DNA from: Kingdonia uniflora
Taxonomy: Eukaryota > Streptophyta > Magnoliopsida > Ranunculales > Circaeasteraceae
Length of the DNA stretch: 64,000 nt
Reading direction: 5' to 3'
Assembly: GCA_014058105.1 (NCBI GenBank)
Contig: JACGCM010002784.1
Span: forward strand, 2,418,001-2,482,000
The notes under the pieces were generated by a model. The model saw only the letters and a list, made by a program, of their open reading frames with translations. It did no database searches and had not been told where the DNA came from. The first letter of the stretch is position 1. Every line of letters begins with the position of its first letter. This document shows positions 23,952 to 35,172 of this stretch, piece after piece. Both the position numbers and the translations under genes were made by a program.

Positions 23952-24117
23952 TTCACCCCCTCTCAGCGAGGGTCTCGAAGCCAGGTAGAGAGGCATTCGC
24001 TGAGAAAAATGTTTGGTCTTGGAATCTGAAAGGTTTGACTGTTGGTTTTCAGGTAAATAATAAAAGAGGGTAATTAAGAGGTATAGGTGGTTTTATGATA
24101 ATAAATGAAGTGAAGGC

Positions 24118-24123
24118 TATAAG
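24118..24123 (+). promoter_or_regulatory. TATA box of antisense ORF A
   Basis: GCTATAAGTATGG lies 85 bp before the ATG at 24203. A pyrimidine-rich leader (CTTCTTTTCATTCTTCTC) lies between. The layout is repeated for ORF B. Confidence 0.4.
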
Positions 24124-24202
24124 TATGGGGTATTGTGTGGGGATATGGAGTAACTTGCTTCTTTTCATTCTTCTCTTTTTCTCTGCAAAATTTGAAATCT
24201 TC

Positions 24203-24541
24203 ATGGATACCACGCCCAATACACGATATCAAAAGAGGATGGGGTTCACCCGGGACCGTCGTGTAGGGCGGAAGACTGGTGAGCTTCATATAAAATTTTT
24301 CGGGCATCATGATCGGGACTGGGACATGCCCAAACTGGTGGAGGTGGAAGCTAGAGAGTTCATCAATGGGGAGCCTTATGCTTACCTTTGATATCGTCTG
24401 AAGTATGATTTTACTACTGCGGAAAAATGTTATCTCTTTCTGTCGGCGCTGGCAGAATATCTTATCTGTGCAGAAGAGATCATCGAGGAACATAATTTAG
24501 GGACTAAAGCTGGACCTTCTAGAAGTAGGACTGATGGTTGA
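24203..24541 (+). pseudogene. Antisense ORF A of Tat copy 2 (about 112 codons)
   Basis: From ATG 24203 one frame runs to a stop at 24541, broken only by one TGA near 24392. The product would be basic at the start (Lys/Arg-rich, 20 residues), contain a KFFGHH motif, then DMPKLVEVEAREF, then an aromatic YAYL-YRLKY patch and a C-terminal Leu/Ala/Glu helix. By eye it aligns with ORF B at 25040 (MPNLFEMEPED, then PFAYWW) and with the relic at 2687 in copy 1. There is no match to a family I know. It is antisense to pol, just inside the 3' LTR. Confidence 0.5.
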
Positions 24542-24958
24542 TGTGGTGAATATTTGTATCTTTGTATGTATTTTGGGGTTTTTTGCTTGGGGGTGATATT
24601 AGCAATGTAATTTGTTTTTTCAATCGGATATTGGAATGGAAATGTTATTTTCTGAAAACTTGTTTTACTGTGTCTGATTGATAATGTAGACGAATGTAGA
24701 CGAACACTCTTATAGGCGCGCTTAACACATGCAGGTCATCAAATTGTTAATGGTATTGAAGGTTATGATGATCGAAGGTTTGGTGTTGGGGGTTTGCTCG
24801 ACTAAAAGTCCTCGGGAATGAGGTTTAAATGCAGGTTCAGACCAATTGGTTATGTCTAGAAAGTTAGAAAGGTTGGTTGTTGCATTTTCGAGGTGGGTAA
24901 TTTGAAGGTCACAATTAATGCGGCTAGGGAAGGGGGAAAGTTGAAGTGGCTTTACAAG
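24542..24958. other. Spacer between antisense ORFs A and B
   Basis: AT-rich downstream region of ORF A and upstream region of ORF B. No coding frame or RNA gene seen. Confidence 0.5.
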
Positions 24959-24965
24959 TATAAAA
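24959..24965 (+). promoter_or_regulatory. TATA box of antisense ORF B
   Basis: CAAGTATAAAAGGAAC lies 81 bp before the ATG at 25040, followed by a pyrimidine-rich leader (CTTTCTTTGTTCTTCTTC). The spacing is nearly identical to ORF A. Confidence 0.5.
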
Positions 24966-25039
24966 GGAACTGTTGTAATGAGGATTTCTCACCATGCTTC
25001 ATGCTTTCTTTGTTCTTCTTCTTTGTTTCTCGGATCGAG

Positions 25040-25357
25040 ATGCCTGCAAACATTCCAGTTTAGGAGAACCCGGTGGCTGTTACAATGAGACGGATACAAG
25101 GGGCCTTATTGGGGTTGCGGTGAAGGTTTGGTCTTAAAGCAGACATTGATGCGAAAATGCCGAATCTTTTCGAGATGGAACCTGAGGATCCTATTCGTGA
25201 CATGCCCTTCGCATACTGGTGGGGAATATTATATATAATGGGGCCATTCCCCGATCATCGGTTGCCCCTTCTTAAGGGCTTTGCGGAGGATATAATGGAC
25301 CAAAAGGATACGGATTCTGCAGCCATAGTTGAAGAGGAGCATCCCGTTGATAATTAG
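25040..25357 (+). pseudogene. Antisense ORF B of Tat copy 2 (about 105 codons)
   Basis: Starts at ATG 25040 and ends at TAG 25355-25357, with two internal stops (after codon 7, and in a GLR*RFG segment). The last 66 codons are open from 25157. It shares with ORF A the order: Arg-rich start, MP-[KN]-L-x-E motif, acidic stretch, aromatic patch (PFAYWW), Leu-rich helix. Being similar in leader and promoter too, A and B look like a tandem duplication of one small gene. Function unknown. Confidence 0.5.
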
Positions 25358-26531
25358 GGACCTCTATCTCTTGTTGTTTTGTTGTTTCTTTCCTTTGTTC
25401 TATCTTTTTTTTGTTTTCTCAGGATGAAGCTTGTAATATTTTTTATCTTTCTGAATAAAATGGTTTCTCAGAATAACTTGGTTTGTCGAATTGCAAGTAA
25501 TAGTAGTATAATCTGAATTCTCGACATAGTATCTTGAGCCGTTGAAGTGATAGTATCACTTGTCGAGGTATATTGTTTGTGTTGTACGAAGATAAAATTA
25601 AATTTTCGAAGCAAAGGTTATATTTTGTCGAAGCTGAAATGATTAAGTCGTTGGTGTGTGTGTATGTCAAAAGTCGATATATTAGATAAGTAAATTTGAG
25701 GCTATCTGTTGATGATTCTTCGAGACGTAGAATGGTCGATTACTCGAGTTTGAGGAGTGTGTCGAAGGTTATGCTTGATTTAACTGGCCGTTCTGACAAC
25801 CTAGATAGTTGATCTGTCAGACTGGTACGTGTACCTGGGGCAGTGTGTCAAAAAGTAATCATGACGTTTTACTCGTATTACAGAAAAGGTTATGACGTGA
25901 TTGTTTAGCTTTGAGTGTGGGTAAAAGGGGTGCAAGAAGCTTCATCTTTTGCAGGAAATTTGAAGCGAGTATGTTGTTCGCACGTGGGAGATATAAGGAG
26001 TAAATTGGTCAAAACACATTGTAGCCGAAAAGCCGGGGTAGCGGGGTCGTGGTAATGATAATGGCTAGAAAATTGAGGCGGTTTTGGTTTTTCAAAAGAT
26101 ATATAAGTGTGAGGAGAATAATTATTGTACGGATAACTGATAAAAACATAGAGTGTGAGGAGAAGAAAACGTACGCCATTTAGAACTTGAGAGTGGTTGC
26201 TGCATTTAATGTGTTGATCTTGCTATTTTAATGATATTGCTTCTAACACAGGTAAGTCGCTTGATCTCTGCCACTTTTACTTTGTTTTCCCCTCTGACTG
26301 TATGAATAGGACATTCTTGGTTTAGAGTTGAGAGGTTATCTTTGAAGATAAGGAAACTTGGTGAATTTGGGTTTCGACCCATTCTGGGATTTTTGGTATT
26401 TTAAAGGAGGTACAGGGTTTAAGATCGAAGTTTCGATAAATTTCTGGAGAGGGTAGATGGGATAGGGGTTATGGACACAGAATTGTCATATTTATAAATC
26501 TAATTGCGTGCATCTTCTTCTGTAGGCTAAA
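25358..26531. other. Leader and promoter region of the large antisense gene
   Basis: No open frame of note. AGATATATAAGTG at 26098-26110 is a plausible TATA box, about 430 bp before the first ATG at 26532. Downstream, an acceptor-like TTCTTCTGTAG at about 26515 suggests a non-coding first exon and an intron (donor ACAGGTAAGTCG near 26250). Confidence 0.4.
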
Positions 26532-28631
26532 ATGCATTACTGTCAAGCTTCGATACGGCGACTAATACATAAAGAGATTGAAGAATTCAAAGCTAGTATA
26601 TCTGGTCGAACCCCAATGGATGAGGGTAGCGATTTAGAAGTATTAGATGTGATAACCGAGGCCCCTCTATCTATGGTTCTGCCGGCTGAGGAGGTTCCAG
26701 TTACGAGATGTCGTAGGACGATAATGACTGAGGATAGTGAGGAGAAAGAGACTGTATGGGGGGAGAGGGTGATATAGGGCCTTCTCGTGGTAGAAAAGAA
26801 GAAGTGGTACAGAGTGACGATAGTAAGGATTTAACTGAGTCGAATAGGGTCGAAGGTGCCATTTCGGCTAGAGATAAGATTAGGTTAGATCGATTTACTG
26901 CCAAATTAGAGCTGTCAAAGATGGGGGTGTATTTGAGTATGGCAGGGGCAAGGTTAACCTTCAAATCAGATCCTGGAGAAGGGATAATAACTTATAGAGA
27001 CCAGATTCGATTGAGAATTGAACTTCCTCTTCGAAGGCTGGTGAAAGAAGTACTGAATTTTTTGAGGGTGGCCCCGGTGCAAATGAACGGGAAATTTTAT
27101 GAGATGATGAGGGTTAAAGAGGGGATGAATGCAAAATTAACTAGTGAGGGTCAAGGTTTGATTAAGTGGTTTGATATTATTACCTTCTACTTGAAGGAGG
27201 TAAGTCAGAACCTGGGTACCTACCACATCCAATGTTACCCAGAGAAGCCTTGATTTTTTTATCTGTGTTCGACGGGTTAAGGGTGGAATAAGGATTTATT
27301 GATAGTGAGGGGCAGCTACGAGAATATAGAGAAGGATAATCCTTATAAATTGCATCATAGGGTGCATAATGAAAGTAAGTTTGTTGTCGAAGGGTTATTG
27401 TTGACGTATGTTTGGGATAGTTGATGATTATTTCCTTGTTTTGTCTTGCAGGTCCGAAGAGTTCGTCTTGGAGCAATCCAGACAGTCTTAGAATCAAGAG
27501 GCAAAGGAGAAAGAAGGCAGATTTCCTGCTTCGTAGCATACCCGTTACGTCGAAGCCATCAAAGAGAAAAAGAGGCGAAGGGGTTTCGAAGGGTCAAAAA
27601 GAAATGGGAGGGGAAGAGTTGACAAGGAATTACCAGTATGTGCCGAGAACGCGAAGGGGATCGAAGCAAACAACGTCAGTGCATGAAGTTGCTGGCGATG
27701 CTTCGAAGTTGAGGTCGAGGCCAGAATCAACTCAAGCTGAGAAGGGGAAGGGCCGGGTAGCTCCCGAAGCCCCGAAGGTGCATCAATCGAGGGTTGGCCA
27801 GCGCAAAAGGCATAGAGCACTGAGGGAGGAAGATACAGTGGAGGAGGATGAAGAGATAACGGAAGCTGAATGGCAGGAGCAAGCAGGGGCCAAATAGGCT
27901 TCGATGGTCAAGCTCTGTGAAGACGACCCAGACAAGGCATCGAAGGAAATAAAGAGCCATATGTTTCAGGTAACTATATATGGCTTTCTATTGTGATATT
28001 CTGAGGTTTCTTTCAAATTCATCAAGTTTCGAAGTGTACTGACTGCTTGAATATTTTAGCAGACGGAGGCTTGGATGCGAGCGTACAATAAGGAGATGAA
28101 GTCTATAAAAGGGAAATTGCGGCAAGCAGAGGAAAGTTTGGATCTTTCTCAGGGAACTGAGGCGTCATTGTTGTCCGAACTCAAGAAGTTGAAGCAAGAT
28201 CAGGAGGTACTTACTGACTCGTATGATGAGAGGCTTGAGCTTCAGCGATCGAGGCAGGAACGAGAGTGGTCTGTAAAGCTTGTGGCAAAAGAGAGGGAGA
28301 AAGCATAGCAGAGGGTGACTTTTTAGCGGCAGTATGATGGAAAATGTATGGTGAATATTAGGCTAAAAAAATTTATAGACGATAGGGGTATGATCCCGAT
28401 ACGTTGGATCCTTACCCTGTTTCTCTAGAACTTGCCGATGGGGGTGAGTAACCGATGAAGGAAGGAGAGGCAAATATTATTGATGAAGCAGCTGGAATTA
28501 CTGGTGTGAAGACTTCTCTTATTGGAGCGCCCAGTGGTGGAACTTTTGATGGTTTGGTTGTCAAAGGCTCGACTGAAGCTGTTGATGGTGTGGGTACTGA
28601 GGAAGCCGAAGGTGTAGCCATACCGATATAA
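26532..28631 (+). pseudogene. Large antisense gene of Tat copy 2 (Transposase_28-like, coiled coil)
   Basis: At least three exons can be proposed: 26525-27195 (frame change near 26760), 27451-27971 and 28063-28631. Boundaries look like splice sites: donor AGGAGGTAAGTC (27196), acceptor TCTTGCAG (27450), donor TTTCAGGTAACT (27972), acceptor TTTTAGCAG (28062). Exon 1 carries the block RIELPLRRLVKEVLNFLRVAP seen in the plant 'putative gypsy type transposon' family. Exon 2 is rich in Lys, Arg and Glu and could be a nuclear-targeting region. Exon 3 is a long coiled coil followed by an acidic, Ala/Gly/Pro-rich tail. The phases across the first intron do not join perfectly, so this copy may be broken. 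Confidence 0.55.
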
Positions 28632-29194
28632 GGTATTTGGAGCTGGTGTTCCATATTTTCCTTTGCTGACTATGATGTTGAGTTGTAATATTTGGAACTA
28701 TGTGGGTTTTTTTGTTGGTCTTTGAACTTGGTAGGTTTTTGAGTTGCTGTTAACTGTTGAACTTCTGAAGCTGATTCTAAAGATATCGATGCGCTTTTTT
28801 TTTAAGTAAATTATGCACATGCTGATTCTGAACATACTGATTCTAAACTTCTAATTTCTAAACTTCTGATTTCTGAACTTCTGAATTGATGCCTGATTTT
28901 CTCATTGATTGTTTTATCTTGCTCTGGCCTTGAATTGTTGAAGTATTGATGCGAATATTGATGACTTTGCCTGTATTGAGTTTTTGATGACTGATCTTGG
29001 GTTGTACTGCCACTGTTTCACTGATGGATGATGCTTTGAATGTTCGTTGTACTTGATAGAATTGCAGATAGTATTTGCATGTATTGTTGTCGTTTGTATA
29101 TCTGTAGGGTATCGAATATTTTTAGATCGATCCCTGTATTTCTGCTGGACATCAAAGGCCAAAGTCACAACGATGTTGGAGTTTTGAAAAATTC
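28632..29194. other. 3' region of the antisense gene
   Basis: T-rich untranslated sequence with short direct repeats near 28840-28890 (CTGATTTCTAAACTT, CTGATTTCTGAACTT). No gene seen. Confidence 0.5.
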
Positions 29195-29650
29195 CCAGGT
29201 CGCTTCTGAGTATCAGTCGGGCCGAGGGGATGCGACACCTAGAGGAAATCTAAAATTTTACTGTACTTCGAAGGCCTAAGCCAAAGCGAAGCAATACGTG
29301 TTTGCCTTCAACGCATTCCCGAGGGTCCGGTCTTTCGACCATTCGTGCCCCTCGAGTTTGCTCGAATGTTAGAAACTTGAGAATTTTAAGGTCGCCCCCA
29401 AGTATCAGTCGGGGCGAGGGTGGACATGATACTCGGGGTAAACCAAGAAATCAACTAGATTTCAACGGTTTCAGAGCCTGATCGAAAGATATCTGTTCGT
29501 CCCCAATACATTCCCGAGGGTTCGGTCTTTCGACCATCCTTTCCCCTCGATTTTGCTCGAAATTGGAGACTTGAAAATTTTAAGGTCTCCCCCAAGTATC
29601 CTTCGGGTCGAAGGGTTGACATGATACCTAAGTTAAGCCAAGAAATTCAA
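29195..29650. repeat. Tandem repeats of about 190 bp between the antisense gene and pol
   Basis: Units begin AGTATCAGTCGGG-CGAGG at about 29209 and 29401, with a third partial copy (AGTATCCTTCGGGTCGAAGG) at about 29595. Each contains CATTCCCGAGGGT-CGGTCTTTCGACCAT. The array occupies the same place as the unrelated 80-bp array of copy 1. Confidence 0.7.
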
Positions 29651-29829
29651 TAAGAAACAGAAGAGGAAGTATGGGTGGAAAAACTTGTTTATTGATTTTT
29701 CTCGATTACGTCAGTTATACATGGTTGGGGATATGGCTTGTTATAGAAGACAAGCTGCATTGTGTTCCAGGGCTTCGGTAAAGGCTTTTCGTCTTCTATC
29801 ATTAAGTAGTAAGAACCCTTGACTGTTTT

Positions 29830-30830
29830 ATCGTATACGATATAAAGGCCTTCCCAGGATTCGGCTAACTTGCCGGCATTCCGAGGTTTTGAAGATTGAT
29901 TGACACGTCGAAGTACGAGATCTCCAATGTTGAAAATCCATGGTCGAACTCTCTTGCTGTAGGATTTTTTAAGTGATGTGTGGTAGCGGCCAAGGTTGGC
30001 GATAGCTCAGTCTCTGGTTTTGTCGATCCATAACATGTTACATGCGAGCTCAAACTCATTATCTTCATCTGGGATGTTAGGGTCTCGTGATGGTACTTTG
30101 ATTTGAGTAGGGAGTACAACTTCGGTACCGTATGTTAGGAGGAAGGGGGTGCATCCTGTAGATTTTCTTAGGGTTTTTTGATAGGCCCAGAGGACGTGTT
30201 GTAACTGTTGAACCCATCGTCCTTTCTTTGCATCGACTCTCTTCTTAAGACCGTCGACAATGGTTTTTTTGATTGCTTCAACTTGACCGTTACCCTGGGG
30301 ATAGTAAGGTGTGGAGGGTGAGAGAATGATATTGTGTTTTTTGAGGAAATTTCTAACTTTGTTGCCCACGAATTGGGGACCATTGTCGCATCGACTCATA
30401 TGGGGGTAGCTGAAGCGAGTGATAATGCTTTCCCATAAAAATTTGATAACTTCTTCTTCTCTGGTTCGGCATAAAGGTACAGTTTTGACATATTTGGTAA
30501 AGTAATCGGCTGTAACAAGGATGTTCTTTCTGCTGCCCGAGGCTTTTGGTAAGGGACCGATGAGATCGAGGGCCCATCTTTCGAATGGCCAGGAAACTTA
30601 ACTGAAATGGAGGTCTTGTGAAGGGCAATAGATTTCATGAGCATGACGTTGGCATTTGTTATAGTGTTTGCATATTCTGCAGCTTGTTTTTTCATATTGG
30701 GCCAAAATAATCCTTGGGTGACAGCTCGAAGGGCCATAGAACAACCAGCAGTGTGAGCATCGCAGGTTCCTTCGTGAAGTTTGGCTAAAATAGTAGAAGC
30801 TTTGGCTTGGGATATGCATTGAAGGAGGAC
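29830..30830 (-). pseudogene. Integrase of Tat copy 2
   Basis: The minus strand reads the integrase zinc-binding region (around 30600-30790, including AGCSMALRAVTQGLFWP), then the core. The second acidic site is in SRCDNGPQFVGNK at the start of the open frame 30399-30007, and the catalytic Glu is in YYPQGNGQVEA. WAYQKTLRKSTGCTPF follows, and a C-terminal part ends near 29830. The zinc-binding and first core segments are in different frames from the last. Unlike copies 1 and 3, the catalytic Glu is kept. Confidence 0.85.
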
Positions 30831-31175
30831 GCCATTTGGGGATTTGACATGTAATTTATTTTTACGGACAGTCTATCTGCGGTAGTTTTCTAATAACAAT
30901 CATTTGGCTTTAGGATCATCTGGGAGGGTGGCATTGTTGAGGTAATGGAGGAACGATATTCACCAATTGTCAGGGTCGTGACTCTCGCCCCCAGTATTGA
31001 TGATATTGACTTCTATCTTATCGATACTTGGGCGTTCGAGTACTTCGATATGAAGGGTCCAAGATTCTGACTTTCTGAGCATTGCTGCTATATAGGCGAG
31101 GGCATCTGCATGTCTGTTTTATCCTCGAAGGTAATGAGTGATTGTGAATTTTTTGGGGAACCGGTCCATGCGTTA

Positions 31176-31462
31176 TCACACAAAGAGAGCGTAGTCAGTC
31201 ATGCGACCGTTAGCTTGATTTTCTCCTGTGTAATGTCTCTGAATAAGTTGGGAATCTGTAAAAACTGCAAGTTTGGCAATGCTGAGGTCGATTGCGGGGT
31301 CGAAGCCGTGGATCAAGGCTTCATACTCTGCTTCGTTATTAGAACATTCGAAGGTAAGTTTGACAGATTTCTCTATTCGGCCATTAGTGGGTATTACCAT
31401 GACAATACCAATTCCTGAGCTATTAGGTCCTGTGGATCCATCTATGAATAAATACCAGCTAG
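31176..31462 (-). pseudogene. Archaeal-type RNase H of Tat copy 2
   Basis: The frame reads SWYLFIDGSTGPNSSGIG, then CSNNEAEYEALIHG and AVFTDSQLIQRHYTG. Asp, Glu and Asp of the active site are present (FIDGS, AEYEAL, FTDSQ). Tat elements carry this second RNase H after the ordinary one. It is open for the whole domain and ends at a stop before the integrase linker. Confidence 0.85.
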
Positions 31463-32135
31463 TGTGAGGTTCCCAGGGATCTGTTGTTTCGGGTTGGTCT
31501 TCTGATAAGTCATCTTCGTGTTCTTCCCAATCGATATCTTCGACCGGGAAGTCAGGTAGAAAGTCTGCTACTACTTGGCCTTTCTGGGATATTTGCTTAT
31601 CGATCATAATGTCATGTTCGCCAAGGTAGACAACCCATTCTTGCACTCATCTGGAATTTTTTTTTGCTGAGTACTTCGTGAAGGGGATAACTTGCAATAA
31701 CATGGATGGGGTGTGCTTGAAAATATGGTTTGAGCTTGCGGGCTGAATAAACAAGTGTCAGGAACAAACGCTCAAGTTTTGAATATTGAGCTTCTACGGG
31801 GGCTAGAGTTTTACTGATTAAGTATACAGGCCTTTTAATGTTGGAATCGAGTCAATTAAGCACTAAACTGATAGAATTTTCTGTGGTAGCGAGGTATAAA
31901 GATATTGTTTTGCCTTCGGTAGGGGTGCTGATAATGGGTGGATGGCCAAGATAAGTTTTGAGTTCGAGGAAGGCTTGTTCACACTCGGGTGTCCAGTTGA
32001 TCTCGAGATTGTTTTTCTTTTTATCTTTATGGACGCCCTGGTCGCGTAAAAGAGAACAAAACCAAGCACATCGTTCTGAGGATTTGGAGATGAAACAATT
32101 GAGGACTGCTATCCTGCCAGCCACTTTTTGGACGT
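31463..32135 (-). pseudogene. Ordinary RNase H and RT connection of Tat copy 2
   Basis: From 32124 leftwards: AVLNCFISKSSERCAWF (RT connection), INWTPECEQAFLELK, then a degraded RNase H, then QKGQVVADFLPDFP just before the archaeal-type domain. Stops occur at about 31850 and 31650. Confidence 0.75.
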
Positions 32136-32139
32136 CTCT

Positions 32140-32790
32140 CTTAGTTCAGGGAGAAGGCATGTCTACAAGGGCTCGAATATGAGTGGGGTCAATCTCTATA
32201 CCACCTTTACTGATAAGGTGGCCCAAGAATTTTCTGGATGACACGCCAAATTGGCATTTGCCTGGGTTGAGCTTCATGTTATATGTGCGAAGTATTGAGA
32301 TGATTTCTGTTAGGTCTTGGATATGGGTGTTTTTCTGAAGGCTCTTGCATAGCATGTCGTCGATATAGACTTCGACAGACTTGTCAAGCAAGGGTTTAAA
32401 CATGGTTGTGACAAGGCGTTGGTAGGTGGCTCCTACATTTTTAAGGCCGAATGGCATAACATTGAAATAGGAAAGGCCTTGTTCAATTATAAAGGAAGTT
32501 TTAAGTTGATCTTCAGTGAGGTGGGGTACCTGATTGTAACCCTAAGCCGCGTCCATCATTGATAGGCGCTCGTGTCCAGCAGTGGCATCGAAGAGTGTTA
32601 AAATAGTCGGGAGGGGGAAACTATCATTTAGTGTGTGCTTGTTGAGATCTGTGAAGTCAACGCAGATTCTGATCTTTCTATTTTTCTTAGGAACTGCCAC
32701 AATGTACGATATCCAGTCAGCGTACTTTACCTCTCTAATGAAACTTGCGGCTATGAGCTTATTCACTTCAAGGTTGACTGCTTCTCGAAG
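32140..32790 (-). pseudogene. Reverse transcriptase of Tat copy 2
   Basis: It copies element RNA to cDNA. Motifs in order: FIREVKYADWI, VPKKNRKIRICVDFTDLNK, NDSFPLPTI, HERLSMMDAA, then after a stop the motif MPFGLKNVGATYQRLV, the catalytic VEVYIDDML with both Asp kept, and CQFGVSSRKFLGHLIS. One stop (near 32540) and another around 32460 separate the parts. The gap 32790-33290 towards protease is a linker with scattered gag-pol coding. Confidence 0.9.
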
Positions 32791-33289
32791 TCATGGTGCC
32801 AGGTTATGCTTCTTTTATTTTACTGCTAAGGAATAGGGGATGAGGTCGAGGCTATGGCATGCTAGGTTGGGGTCGACACTGGGAATCTCCTGAAATGTCC
32901 AGGCAAAGATATCTTTATATGCTCGAAGGAACTCTGATAGTTCGAGGCATTCTAACTCATTGAGAAAAGTTTTGATGAATGTACCTCGACTATGATAGTC
33001 GAGTTCGATATAAACAGTGGGTTCGATAGGTGAGGTGGTATCTGTCGAAGTCGAAGGGATAGAAGGAGACAGTGATTGCTATGGACGGCTGACGAGTTTC
33101 TGGGTCTGATCGATCTCCGGGTGCTCGCATGAGCGGCCAAGGCGTTAAGAGCCTTTCAGATTCCAAGTAACTTTGTGAGTGTTGAAACAAAGGATCTGAT
33201 GGTAGGTCGAAGGTATGGCTCACATGGCGTGAAGCTAACCACGTCCGAGTATACCGAGGTATTCAGACTTCTTGTCGATGACAAGGAAG

Positions 33290-33505
33290 CTAGTTTGAAG
33301 GGTAATGGGGGCCTATGGTGACGGGTAGACTGATATGACTAACAGCAACTTCGGTTGCTCCATTAAAACCTCTCAATTCGACATTGGCTGCAGTTATGAG
33401 GTCAGTTTTCTTCATGGTTTTAATTGTTTGGAGAAAGAAGACATCAGCTGCGCTCCCTGTGTCTATGAGCATTGTATGAAGGATGAGGTTCTCAACCTTA
33501 ATCAC
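33290..33505 (-). pseudogene. Aspartic protease of Tat copy 2
   Basis: A retroviral-type protease that cleaves the polyprotein. The active-site motif MLIDTGSAADVFF is clear, followed by ELRGFNGATEVAVSHI, the usual second strand. The frame is open over the core. Confidence 0.8.
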
Positions 33506-33889
33506 GATGACTAATGGATCAGAATGGGGGAAACAAACGTGTAAAGTATCACAGTCGATGAAAAAAATACCTTCGAGGCGAGGGCGATGGCCTGTTTTCG
33601 GCAGGATGGTAGGAAATTTCTCCTGATAGGTAAGCTTGTAACATTCTTCTACACGCTTTCGTTTGCTTTTGGAACGTCTACTGTCTTTCTTGTTGACTTC
33701 AATGAAATTGATTCTGTAAATGTGTACCTCGGCTGGGTTAGTAGTAGGGGTGGATAGAGGTTTGAGGTAAGACCCATCAAGGTAGCTCGGAAGATCAGTA
33801 ATATACTGGTACAGACGTCCTGCTCTAAGGATGAGTTCGAGAGTGCACTGAAGGGAATTTATTGGTGTGGTGACAATTGCATTTGTGAT

Positions 33890-35030
33890 TAGCTCAATAA
33901 GATTCGCCTAGTCTGAATTTGATTGGGAAAGGGATGCGCCAAATAGGGTCTGCCTGTATGTATGGTAGAAGGGTACTGAGGGGGGCATTGAGTGGAGGCA
34001 AGACGGGATTTTGTCGCTTCTTGCGAGCTTCGGCACTGTTATCAATGCTGGGGCGTTTGCGGCTCTCAGTCCCTTGTGAGACGGGAGCGACCCAGGAGTG
34101 TTGGAGTAGAATGGGGGCGCTGCCGAGGTTTATTGAAGTTTGTGGTGTGCGAAGGCTGACTCTGTTTGCGGGATTCCTGAAGGTGCTCGAGATCGATATA
34201 ACCATTGGCCTTCGAGAGCATCTCTTCGAGTGTTTGAGGTTTGTTGAGAATAAGGTATTCTTTTACTCGACTGTGATCAGGCAGAGCATTCGAATATGCC
34301 AGTATAGCATTCGCGCAGTGAAGGTTATCTATTTTCTAGAATTCGTTGAGGAATCTCCTGGTGAAGACTTCGAGGGTCTCATTACTGGATTTTCTGAAAT
34401 TAAACAAAGCGTCAACTCTAACTTCTCTGTCCTTGTTGAAGGCAAACTGGGCGATAAAAATCCGTGATAGTTGCTCGAAGCTTCGTATTGAGCCATTTGG
34501 GAGGTTGTGATAACATCGAAGGGGGTTGTCAGTAAAGCTTGTTGGAAAAAAGGCGACATAACAGGTAGTCAGCCATAGAGTAGAGGCTCAAGGCATTTTG
34601 GAATTCGAGAATATGGGATTTAGGGTATGTGTTACAGTATTTGCAGAGTTTGGGAGCATGAAAATTGGGGGGTATTTCGAGGTGGATAGAACAGGTTGGG
34701 TGAATAGTACGGGGAACGCCTTCGGCGCCGGTATGACCTGGAGGTATCTCGAGGTTTGGTGAGGGCCATAGACGGGTGCGGGTAGATACGCGCGATGGGT
34801 CTGGTGCTTGGGATGGGCGAGCAGCTTCCAGAGGCTGTAATCTCTGTAGCTCTTAAACGGTGTTACCCAGCTCATCGATTGCTCTATTATATCTGTTTTC
34901 ATCGTCCAGGTGGCAATTCCATTCAGTTTTCAGTGTCAGAGGATGATTTTTACGCTCCTAGTTTAGTTGGGTCTTGTGGCGCTCCTCTGCTTGAGCGACT
35001 TGTTGAGATAATAACACTATTTGGGTAGCT
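33890..35030 (-). pseudogene. Gag of Tat copy 2
   Basis: Read from about 34900 down. The gag core around 34460-34180 reads AFNKDREVRVDALFNF, SNETLEVFTRRFLNEF, HCANAILAYSNAL, VKEYLILNKPQTLEEML and ANGYIDLEH, interrupted by one stop, and aligns with copy 3 (60000-60240). Upstream the frame is poorer and several shifts occur. Confidence 0.75.
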
Positions 35031-35157
35031 ACTCCATTAATGGAGTTGCCTGCCTAGGCTAAATTGGAACGGTGGGTAGGTGCCATTGAAGAGAAGCAGT
35101 GGATGTTTAAAAATAAAGGGAAAAGGAAAAGGAAAAGGGATTGGTAGGGTAGGAAGC

Positions 35158-35172
35158 ACAGACGACACCAAT
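35158..35172 (-). other. Primer-binding site of Tat copy 2
   Basis: ATTGGTGTCGTCTGTGC on the minus strand, directly inside the 5' LTR; a variant of the Tat ATTGGCGCCGTCTGTGGG type. Confidence 0.7.

Noticed and set aside
27180..27539. 119-codon minus-strand ORF opposite the antisense gene of Tat copy 2
   Set aside because: It spans a proposed intron and two exons of the plus-strand gene and has no motif; taken as a shadow.
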